14,345 nucleotides of DNA from JAWVZB01 sp033722375 (GTDB lineage: Bacteria > Actinomycetota > Nitriliruptoria > Nitriliruptorales > Nitriliruptoraceae): contig JAWVZB010000079.1 of the NCBI GenBank assembly GCA_033722375.1, positions 1 through 14,345 of the forward strand, given 5' to 3'. The notes beneath the pieces were generated by a model. That model did no database searches. It had not been told where the DNA came from and saw only the letters and a program-made list of their open reading frames with translations. The position numbers and the translations under genes are program-made. Shown in pieces: positions 1-5,357 of this stretch (the stretch's first letter is position 1; each line of letters begins with the position of its first letter).

Positions 1-20
1 CGTTAACCATTCATGACGGA

Positions 21-125
21 GCCCTCCAAACGAGAAACGGCGAACCGGCCGAAAGGCCGGGGCGCAAAGCCACAGGGCCTACCGCCGCGAAAGCGGCCAC
101 GGCAGCCGAGCTACCGAAGGGAGGC
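21..125 (+). promoter_or_regulatory. Cyclic-di-GMP-I (GEMM-I) riboswitch aptamer
   Basis: The RNA has the hallmarks of the GEMM-I class. A first hairpin (GGCC-GAAA-GGCC, 47-58) is capped by the GNRA tetraloop. It is preceded by the CGAACC segment and followed by the conserved core GCGCAAAGCCACAGGGCCT (62-80). A second GAAA-capped hairpin (CCGC/GCGG, 85-96) follows, then the conserved 3' segment GGCAGCCGAGCTACCG (101-116). A closing stem P1 can form between CCTCC (23-27) and GGAGG (120-124). By hand alignment to the Vibrio Vc2 aptamer, the position equivalent to G20 is G39, which in the family favours c-di-GMP over cGAMP. The aptamer lies about 80 bases upstream of the CAP-protein start codon, so that gene is the evident target. 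The class call rests on motif recognition; the direction of control is not visible. Confidence 0.9.
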
Positions 126-137
126 GCTACCGCCTCC
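120..137 (+). promoter_or_regulatory. Candidate riboswitch expression-platform hairpin
   Basis: A perfect 7-bp hairpin GGAGGCG-CTAC-CGCCTCC starts inside the 3' strand of aptamer stem P1 (120-124). P1 and this hairpin therefore cannot coexist, as expected of a ligand-controlled switch. There is no U-tract after it, so a classical intrinsic terminator is doubtful; it may instead act on downstream folding or Rho access. Confidence 0.5.
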
Positions 138-166
138 GTCGGCACCCGAGAGGGAATCGGCGGGCT

Positions 167-200
167 CCGTCCGAACCAGGGCCAACGAGCCAAGGGACGG
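167..200 (+). promoter_or_regulatory. Candidate helix masking the CAP-gene ribosome-binding site
   Basis: CCGTCC (167-172) can pair perfectly with GGACGG (195-200). The 3' arm overlaps the purine-rich AAGGGA stretch (192-197) that is the only plausible Shine-Dalgarno sequence for the ATG at 203. This would allow translational control in the leader downstream of the riboswitch. Pairing is seen in sequence; its use in vivo is inference. Confidence 0.35.
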
Positions 201-202
201 AC

Positions 203-967
203 ATGAGCACCGCCACCACCATCACCCGCCGTATCAACCTCCGCGCCGGCCTCATCGTCACGCTGGTCGCGACCTTCCTGGCCGCGCTGGCGCCGGCCAC
301 CGCACAAGCCGCGGTGGACAGCAGCGCCGAGGCGCAGTTCGTGTCGCTCATCAACCAGGAGCGCGCCGCCCGAGGCCTCGCCAAGCTCACGGTGAAGAGC
401 GACCTCGTCCAGGTGGCCCGCAACCACAGCGCCGACATGGCCGCCAAGAACGACCTCTACCACAACCCCAACCTCGGCTCGGACGTCACCGGGTGGCAGA
501 AGGTCGGCGAGAACGTCGGCCGCGGCCCCTCGGTCAGCTCGATCCACGACGCGTTCATGAACTCGTCGGGTCACCGCGCCAACATCCTCGACAGCGACTG
601 GACCGAGGTGGGCGTCGGCGTCCACGTGGTCGACGGTCGCGTGTGGGTCACCGAGGTCTTCCGCCAGCCGTCCGGTAGCTCCTCCACCCAGGAGACCTCC
701 AGCGACGACAGCGCTTCCGAGGACACGTCCAGCGACAGCGACGACAGCGCTTCCAAGGACACCTCGAAGGACACCAGCGAAGCCAGCAACGACACGAGCT
801 CCTCTGACAACGACGCCCCGGCCTCCGCTCCGTCGGCCGACGCGTCCGCCGACCAGTCGGGGCAGGGGTCCGCGGAGGGCTCCGAGGGCCCCGCCCCGCT
901 GCCGGCGCTCCAGGACCGCGCACTGAGCGTTCTCAACCGCGTCGACAGCGTCGAGTCCGGCTCCTGA
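203..967 (+). CDS. Secreted CAP/SCP-domain protein with Ser/Asp-rich tail
   Basis: This 254-residue protein starts with a Sec signal peptide: Arg-rich n-region 9-14, hydrophobic core about 17-30, likely cleavage after ATAQA near residue 36. Residues about 40-155 form a CAP (SCP/PR1, YkwD-like) domain. Visible family motifs are FVSLINQERAARGL, NHSADMA with H75, GENVG with E103, SSGHRANIL with H124, WTEVGVG with E135 and WVTEVF; H75, E103, H124 and E135 are the likely CAP tetrad. Residues about 157-230 are low-complexity Ser/Asp/Thr/Glu, resembling a wall-spanning or exposed linker. No LPXTG motif or C-terminal membrane segment is present, so the protein is probably released or held non-covalently. 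Bacterial CAP proteins are extracellular and mostly of unknown biochemistry. The gene stands alone between a c-di-GMP riboswitch and a terminator hairpin, suggesting a cell-surface role under c-di-GMP control. Confidence 0.93.
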   Translation: MSTATTITRRINLRAGLIVTLVATFLAALAPATAQAAVDSSAEAQFVSLINQERAARGLAKLTVKSDLVQVARNHSADMAAKNDLYHNPNLGSDVTGWQKVGENVGRGPSVSSIHDAFMNSSGHRANILDSDWTEVGVGVHVVDGRVWVTEVFRQPSGSSSTQETSSDDSASEDTSSDSDDSASKDTSKDTSEASNDTSSSDNDAPASAPSADASADQSGQGSAEGSEGPAPLPALQDRALSVLNRVDSVESGS

Positions 968-992
968 CGACCAACTGACCACCACCCCGGTC

Positions 993-1021
993 TTCGCACC
1001 CATCTCCCGGATGGGTGCGAA
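993..1021 (+). terminator. Terminator hairpin after the CAP gene
   Basis: A perfect 11-bp stem, TTCGCACCCAT with ATGGGTGCGAA, encloses a 7-nt loop. It begins 25 bases after the stop codon of the CAP gene and ends the riboswitch-controlled unit. The downstream sequence is not U-rich, which is common for terminators in high-GC actinobacteria. Confidence 0.75.
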
Positions 1022-1082
1022 CGTCGTTGCAGGGCGGGGATAGCCTCCGTCGCACGAACCTGACCCAGACGATCGCTGTCGT

Positions 1083-2018
1083 GTGAACCTGACAACGAGG
1101 ATGCTCGCGTCGACGGGGCCACTCTTCGCCCGCCCGCTCGACTGGTCCTTCGGTGTCATCGCCGAGGCCGGCTACGACGGCGTGGAGCTCATGGTCACCC
1201 AGGACCCCGTCACCCAGGACCCCGACGAGATCACCACGGCCGCCGCCTCCGAGGGTGTCGAGGTCCCGGTCGTGCACGGTCCGTTCCTCCTGCTCACCCG
1301 GCGCGTGTTCGGCACCGATCTCGTCGAGAAGGCACGTCGATCGCTCGAGCTCACGGGAGCGATCGGGGGTGACCTCATGATCGTCCATCCGCCGTTCCGA
1401 TGGCAGCGCGGCTTCCATCGCTGGCTGGTCGAGGAAGCAGACGACGAAGCTGCCGAGCTCGACAGCCGCGTCGGCGTCGAGAACCTCTACCCGGTCTCGG
1501 TCGCGGGGCGCCCGGTCCGGTTCCACCGCTACACCCAGCCCGAGCACCTCGAGCCCTTCCCGCACGTCGTCTTCGACACGAGCCATTTCGGGGTCGCCGA
1601 GGCCGACATCCTCGAGGCGTGGGAGGCGCTGTCCGACACGAGCGTCCACCTGCACGTCTCCGACAACCGCGGCAACGGCCGCGACAGCCACGCCCCGCTC
1701 GGCCACGGGATCCTGCCGCTGGCGTCGTTCCTCCACCGCGTCGCCGACGACCGCCGGGATGGTGACGTCTCGATCACGCTCGAGCTCGACTGCCGGCGCT
1801 ACCTGGACGACCGGGCGGCCCTCGTCGGCTACCTGCGCCAGGAGCGGGAGAAGTGCCTCGACCTGCTGGCCGGCGAGTCGGCCGAGGACGTGCTCGGCCG
1901 CCCTGACGTCGTCGACACCCCACCCGGCGGACCGGAGGAGGATGCGGACCAGCCGACGGCGGGCCCGTCCGGAGGGACAGGTCAAGACGGCGGCTCACTT
2001 GCCGATGTTTCCCAATAG
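1083..2018 (+). CDS. Xylose-isomerase-like TIM-barrel (AP endonuclease 2 family) protein
   Basis: This is a 311-residue sugar phosphate isomerase/epimerase-type protein of the fold shared by xylose isomerase and endonuclease IV. Candidate metal ligands fall at barrel-strand ends in the usual order: H65 (VVHGP), H102 (IVHPP), E133 (GVENLYP), D165 and H168 (FDTSHFG), H191 (LHVSDN), H203/H208 (DSHAPLGHG) and E234 (LELD). A barrel with bound divalent metal is therefore likely, but the substrate is unknown. The C-terminal 45 residues are Pro/Gly/Asp-rich and probably disordered. The GTG at 1083 is used here; an in-frame ATG at 1101 is the alternative, and neither has a well-spaced Shine-Dalgarno. 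It resembles M. tuberculosis Rv0498, which also lies close to proC. Confidence 0.85.
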   Translation: MNLTTRMLASTGPLFARPLDWSFGVIAEAGYDGVELMVTQDPVTQDPDEITTAAASEGVEVPVVHGPFLLLTRRVFGTDLVEKARRSLELTGAIGGDLMIVHPPFRWQRGFHRWLVEEADDEAAELDSRVGVENLYPVSVAGRPVRFHRYTQPEHLEPFPHVVFDTSHFGVAEADILEAWEALSDTSVHLHVSDNRGNGRDSHAPLGHGILPLASFLHRVADDRRDGDVSITLELDCRRYLDDRAALVGYLRQEREKCLDLLAGESAEDVLGRPDVVDTPPGGPEEDADQPTAGPSGGTGQDGGSLADVSQ

Positions 2019-2034
2019 AGGGGACGGTTCCTCT
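2017..2034 (+). terminator. Possible weak terminator after the TIM-barrel gene
   Basis: AGAGG and CCTCT pair across GGACGGTT, extendable by two G-T pairs to a 4-nt loop. The hairpin overlaps the TAG stop codon. It is short, so the assignment is tentative. Confidence 0.3.
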
Positions 2035-2047
2035 CTGTAAGCGCGCT

Positions 2048-2093
2048 TGTACCCTTCGTACAGATGTGGACAGGACTAGTTCGCATTTACTAT
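2048..2093 (+). promoter_or_regulatory. Candidate promoter and palindromic operator for the sigma-factor operon
   Basis: This AT-richer stretch precedes the small membrane peptide and sigma gene. A perfect inverted repeat TGTAC-CCTTC-GTACA spans 2048-2062. Just downstream is a -35-like TGGACA (2067-2072) and, 15 bases later, a -10-like TACTAT (2088-2093). The spacing is shorter than the ideal 17 bases. The repeat next to the -35 element would suit an operator, but no specific regulator can be named. Confidence 0.4.
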
Positions 2094-2173
2094 CCGCGAA
2101 CCCTCCGTTCTAGTCATGAGTACGGACGGTTGCCAGGCGTACGCTTGCTACTACCGACTCGAGGTTCCCCGTC

Positions 2174-2263
2174 ATGCGCACCGGCACGTCCATCGCGCTG
2201 ATCGTCCTGCTCGTGGCGATCATCGGGGCTGCCGTCGTGCAACTGGTCCTGGCGGGGCGCTGA
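2174..2263 (+). CDS. 29-residue single-helix membrane peptide
   Basis: The ATG at 2174 opens a 29-codon frame with a short basic start (MRTGTS), a long hydrophobic stretch (about residues 7-26) and a terminal Gly-Arg. It is predicted to be one transmembrane helix with almost no soluble part. A GAGG ten to thirteen bases upstream could serve as ribosome-binding site. Its TGA overlaps the ATG of the sigma-factor gene (TGATG), so the two are probably translationally coupled. I do not recognise a named family. A role tied to the adjacent membrane-associated sigma/anti-sigma pair, or simply as a translational coupler, is inference. Confidence 0.6.
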   Translation: MRTGTSIALIVLLVAIIGAAVVQLVLAGR

Positions 2264-2922
2264 TGCCGACCACGACCGCCGCCACGGAGACCGAGCCCGG
2301 GATCGATCCCGAGCTCAAGTCGCTCGTGGCGGACGCCAAAGAGGGCGACGAGCACGCCTTCGCGGCCATCTACGACCGCTACGTGGACCAGACCTTCGGC
2401 TTCATCTACCGGCGGGTGGGGCACCGCCAGACCGCCGAGGACCTGACCGGCGACGTCTTCTTCCGGGCCTTCCGCCGGCTCGACACCTTCGAGTGGCAGG
2501 GAAAGGATCTCGGGGCCTGGATCATGACCATCGCCCGCAACCGCGTGTATGACCACTTCAAGTCGGCCCGCTTCCGCCTCGAGCGATCCACCGATCAGAC
2601 CCCCGAGACGCCTGAGACGGGGATCGACGATCCCGAGCGGGTCTCGGTGGCCCGCGACATGGCCAAGTCGCTCGGCTACGCCCTCGAGCAGTTGAAGGAC
2701 GACCACCGCGAAGTCATCGAGCTCCGGTTCATCCACAACATGAGCGTCGCGGATACCGCCGAGATCATGGATCGCAGTGTCGGGGCGACCAAAGCGCTCC
2801 AGTACCGCGCACTGCGTGCGCTGGCCGAACACGTCAAGGATGTGCCGGGATTGAGCGAGATCGCCGTGATGGGGCTCGGTGGCATGGTGTGGCTGCTGCG
2901 CGCGTTCGGGGGGCTGCTGTGA
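2263..2922 (+). CDS. ECF-type (group 4) RNA polymerase sigma factor, BldN-like context
   Basis: The protein has 219 residues from the ATG that overlaps the upstream peptide gene. Sigma region 2 covers about 30-105 (HAFAAIYDRYVDQTFGFIYR, then AEDLTGDVFFRAF and the DNA-melting helix around LGAWIMTIARNRVYDHFK). An acidic linker runs 108-128. Sigma region 4 covers about 130-192 (LKDDHREVIELRFIHNMSV followed by the helix-turn-helix). This is an ECF sigma factor, directing core polymerase to its own promoter set. An in-frame upstream extension to 2116 exists but lies over the promoter region and the membrane-peptide gene, so it was not used. The C-terminal 20 residues after region 4 are strikingly hydrophobic, which is unusual. 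The next gene encodes a DUF5667 membrane protein, the arrangement of BldN and its anti-sigma RsbN in Streptomyces. Confidence 0.92.
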   Translation: MPTTTAATETEPGIDPELKSLVADAKEGDEHAFAAIYDRYVDQTFGFIYRRVGHRQTAEDLTGDVFFRAFRRLDTFEWQGKDLGAWIMTIARNRVYDHFKSARFRLERSTDQTPETPETGIDDPERVSVARDMAKSLGYALEQLKDDHREVIELRFIHNMSVADTAEIMDRSVGATKALQYRALRALAEHVKDVPGLSEIAVMGLGGMVWLLRAFGGLL

Positions 2923-2980
2923 AACGTCGTAACTCCCCGCCCCGTCGTTCGTTGTACCCCGTGAGGCAGAGGAACCATCG

Positions 2981-4273
2981 GTGAAGGCCGACGAGAAGCG
3001 TCGCATCGAGGAGCTGGGCCAGCTCCTCGATGGGACCATGCCTGCGGACGATGCGTCCGAGGACGTCCGCGAGCTCGCCTCGCTCGCCACGGCCGTCCAC
3101 GACGAGATCGAGGTTCCCGCCCCCACTCCCGCGTTCAAGGCCGCGCTCCGGGCCGAGCTGATCGAGGGGATCGCCACCTCCCAGGTCACTCTCCTGGACC
3201 GCATCAAGGACGCGATCTGGGAGCGGACCGCCCGCTGGCGGCACTCCGCGAAGCTGCTGGTCGCGACCGCGACCGCGTCGAGCATGGTCGGGACCGCCGG
3301 GGTCGCCGTGGCCGCCCAGCAAGCGCTGCCGGGCGAGCTGCTCTACCCGGTCAAGCAGGTCACCGAGGACGTGCGGATGGGTCTGGCGAGCGGCCTGCAG
3401 GAGACGGGTCACCTCCACCTGATCTTCGCCCGGGAGCGCCTCGAGGAGCTCACCGACGGTCTCGATGGCTACGACGCCGACACCGTCATCGACCTGCTCG
3501 AGGACATGGACGCCGAGACCGTGGCCGGAACCAACGACCTGCTGCGCGCCTACGAGGAGACCGGGAACGAACTGATCCTCGTGCTGCTCGAGCGCTTCGC
3601 CGAGCAACAGCGCGACGGTCTGTCAGCCATCTTCGACCGCATCCCCCCCGAAGCCTCGCCGTTCCTGGACCGCTCCCTCGAACTCCTTCGCCGCATCGAG
3701 GTCACCGTCGAAGCGATCGCCGACGGGTGCGCCGTGTGTGGCGCTGCCGCGGGCGGTGACTCCGTGACGCTCAATGCTCCCGGTGACGGCCCTGCGGTCA
3801 GCGGTTCCGCCTGCGACTGCGTCTCGCTGCTGCCGAGCAGCCTGGCGCGTGAGTCGACCCTCGACGGGACGCTGTCGGACGACGGCAGCACCGACGTCAG
3901 CGGCACCTCCGGCGACGGTGACCTGATCGACGGGGACCTGACCACGACCACCACCGTCCCGGCCCTGCCCGAACCCCTCGACGGTGCAGGTCGGTCCCTC
4001 GACTCGGCGATCACGAGCCTCACCGGGGACGGCGACTCCACCACGACCGGAACGGTCGACGACACCACGAACACGGTGACCGACACGACCAACGACACGA
4101 CCAACGACACGACCGACACGGTGACCGACACGACCGACGACACCACGGGCACGGTCGACGACACCACCGAGGACACCACGGGCACGGTCGACGACACCAC
4201 CGAGGACACCACCGGCACGGTCGACGAGCTCCTCAGCGAGCCGACCGAAACCGAGACCGAGATCCTCCCGTAG
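2981..4273 (+). CDS. DUF5667 membrane protein, probable anti-sigma factor (RsbN-like)
   Basis: The 430-residue protein starts at GTG after GAGGAA. The N-terminal about 85 residues are charged and helical (cytoplasmic, the likely sigma-binding part). One transmembrane segment covers about 91-113. It is followed by a DUF5667 domain, about 114-240, beginning with the typical PGELLYPVKQVTEDVRMGL and the RERLEEL helix. Beyond it lie a Cys-containing segment (C250-x2-C253 and C278-x-C280) and a Thr/Asp-rich low-complexity tail (about 320-430). RsbN, the anti-sigma factor of BldN, is a DUF5667 membrane protein, so anti-sigma function is inferred from architecture and from position 58 bases after the ECF sigma gene. 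Its TAG stop lies one base from the stop codon of the convergent acyltransferase gene. Confidence 0.8.
   Translation: MKADEKRRIEELGQLLDGTMPADDASEDVRELASLATAVHDEIEVPAPTPAFKAALRAELIEGIATSQVTLLDRIKDAIWERTARWRHSAKLLVATATASSMVGTAGVAVAAQQALPGELLYPVKQVTEDVRMGLASGLQETGHLHLIFARERLEELTDGLDGYDADTVIDLLEDMDAETVAGTNDLLRAYEETGNELILVLLERFAEQQRDGLSAIFDRIPPEASPFLDRSLELLRRIEVTVEAIADGCAVCGAAAGGDSVTLNAPGDGPAVSGSACDCVSLLPSSLARESTLDGTLSDDGSTDVSGTSGDGDLIDGDLTTTTTVPALPEPLDGAGRSLDSAITSLTGDGDSTTTGTVDDTTNTVTDTTNDTTNDTTDTVTDTTDDTTGTVDDTTEDTTGTVDDTTEDTTGTVDELLSEPTETETEILP
4139..4228 (+). repeat. 33-bp tandem repeats inside the anti-sigma gene tail
   Basis: Two full copies and one partial copy of a 33-bp unit (4139-4171, 4172-4204, 4205-4228) encode DTTGTVDDTTE. 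More degenerate GACACGACC-type repeats extend upstream to about 4060. The unit length is a multiple of three, so copy-number change would keep the frame. Confidence 0.85.
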
Positions 4274-4274
4274 G

Positions 4275-5357
4275 TCAGAAGAACACGGATCTCCGGCCCA
4301 TGAGGTTCTTGTAGATCATCTGCTGGATGGTCTCGCGGACCCGGTCCGTCAGGTCGAAGACGACCATCGGATCCTCGGCCGCTTCGGGGCCGTAGTCGGA
4401 CGTGTCGATGGGCTCGCCGTACTCGATGAACCACTTGGTGGGGAACGGCAGCAGCCCGACCGGCCCGAGGAACGGGAACGCGAGGAGCTGCGGCGTGACC
4501 GGGAAGTAGGGCAGGCCGAACACCTTCGCGATCGTCTTGAGGTTGTAGAGCAGCGGGTAGATCTCCTCGCTGCCGACGATCGCCGTCGGGATGATGGGCG
4601 CCTGGGCCCGGAGCGCGGTGGCGACGAAGCCGCCGCGACCGAACCGCTGCAGCTTGTAGCGGTCCTTGAACGGCTTGCCGATCCCCTTGAAGCCCTCGGG
4701 CCACACGGCGACGAGCTCGCCACGCTCGAGGAGACGGTCGGCGTCGTCCCCGGCAGCGAGGGTGGCGCCGGTCTTGCGTCCGAGCTCACCGACGAAGGGT
4801 AGGCGGAAGACGAGGTCCGCCCCGAGCTCGCGGGCGTGGCGGCCGGTGTGCTCGAAGAGGTCGAGCCGCGTCATCAGCGCGTCTGCCGGCAGCGTGCCCG
4901 CATGGTTGGCGACGATCATGCCGGCCCCGTCGGGGATGTTCTCCGCTCCGGAGCTCCCGACCCGCCAGTAGTAGCGGTGCAGCGGCCGCAGCAGGGGGAC
5001 GAGCACGTGCTCGGTCAGGTCGGCGTCGAATCCGAACTCGTCGACGTCGTAGTCGCCGGTGAGGCGCCGACGGAGGAAGCTGGCCACGTCCTTCAGTTCG
5101 TCGAGCCAGTCGTCGCCGAGGGCGTCGCGCAGGCCCTCCAGCAGATCGATGCCACCGCTCGGGCGGTGCTCCGGCTCGTCGCGCCGGCTGGACGGCGGCG
5201 GTTCCGGCGCGTGGATGCGGCAGTAGCCGTCCTCGACGGCGTAGTTGCGGCAGCGATCGCCACGAGTCGTGGTCGCCTGGCAGCGGGGACGCTCGCCGGA
5301 GCGGGCTGCCCGCTGTTCCTCCATGTCGATGACGTTGGCGGTGTTGTCGGCCATCAT
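4275..5357 (-). CDS. PlsC-type acyltransferase with N-terminal Cys/His motif (Rv0502-like)
   Basis: The protein has 360 residues. The acyltransferase domain spans about 125-340: VANHAGTLPAD holds catalytic H152, with D159 at an H-x6-D spacing instead of the common H-x4-D, and VWPEGFKG (P220-G222) matches the substrate-binding PEG motif. Such enzymes transfer an acyl chain to a lysophospholipid or related acceptor at the membrane; the acceptor is not predictable here. Residues 25-50 form a separate Cys-Cys-Cys-His motif (C26, C36, C46, H49) like small putative zinc-binding modules. The start ATG overlaps the stop of the epimerase gene (ATGA); a second in-frame ATG follows immediately at 5354. 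Gene order after an SDR-type epimerase matches M. tuberculosis Rv0501-Rv0502. Confidence 0.88.
   Translation of the reverse strand: MMADNTANVIDMEEQRAARSGERPRCQATTTRGDRCRNYAVEDGYCRIHAPEPPPSSRRDEPEHRPSGGIDLLEGLRDALGDDWLDELKDVASFLRRRLTGDYDVDEFGFDADLTEHVLVPLLRPLHRYYWRVGSSGAENIPDGAGMIVANHAGTLPADALMTRLDLFEHTGRHARELGADLVFRLPFVGELGRKTGATLAAGDDADRLLERGELVAVWPEGFKGIGKPFKDRYKLQRFGRGGFVATALRAQAPIIPTAIVGSEEIYPLLYNLKTIAKVFGLPYFPVTPQLLAFPFLGPVGLLPFPTKWFIEYGEPIDTSDYGPEAAEDPMVVFDLTDRVRETIQQMIYKNLMGRRSVFF

Noticed and set aside
21..125. Other leader RNA classes (cobalamin, c-di-AMP, glycine)
   Set aside because: The conserved core segments and two GAAA-capped hairpins follow GEMM-I order, and the expected signatures of the other classes are not present.
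11..1985. Long minus-strand open frames opposite the CAP and TIM-barrel genes
   Set aside because: Their translations are Arg/Ala/Gly/Val-rich shadows of GC-rich codons with no family motifs, opposite genes with clear domains; a riboswitch and a terminator on the plus strand also lie within them.
2116..2262. N-terminal extension of the sigma factor
   Set aside because: The translation is His/Arg-rich with no motif and overlaps the promoter-like region and the membrane-peptide gene; the ATG at 2263 is coupled to that peptide.
2110..3607. Minus-strand open frames opposite the sigma and anti-sigma genes
   Set aside because: Low-complexity translations without motifs; plus-strand frames carry recognisable sigma 2/4 and DUF5667 domains.
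4060..4228. Possible CRISPR-like or regulatory repeat array
   Set aside because: Repeats are in-frame coding units without unique spacers, inside a low-complexity protein tail.
3550..4704. 384-codon minus-strand frame over the anti-sigma tail and acyltransferase
   Set aside because: The Val/Ser repeats are just the reverse reading of the Thr/Asp DNA repeats, and the rest is an off-frame reading of the acyltransferase gene.
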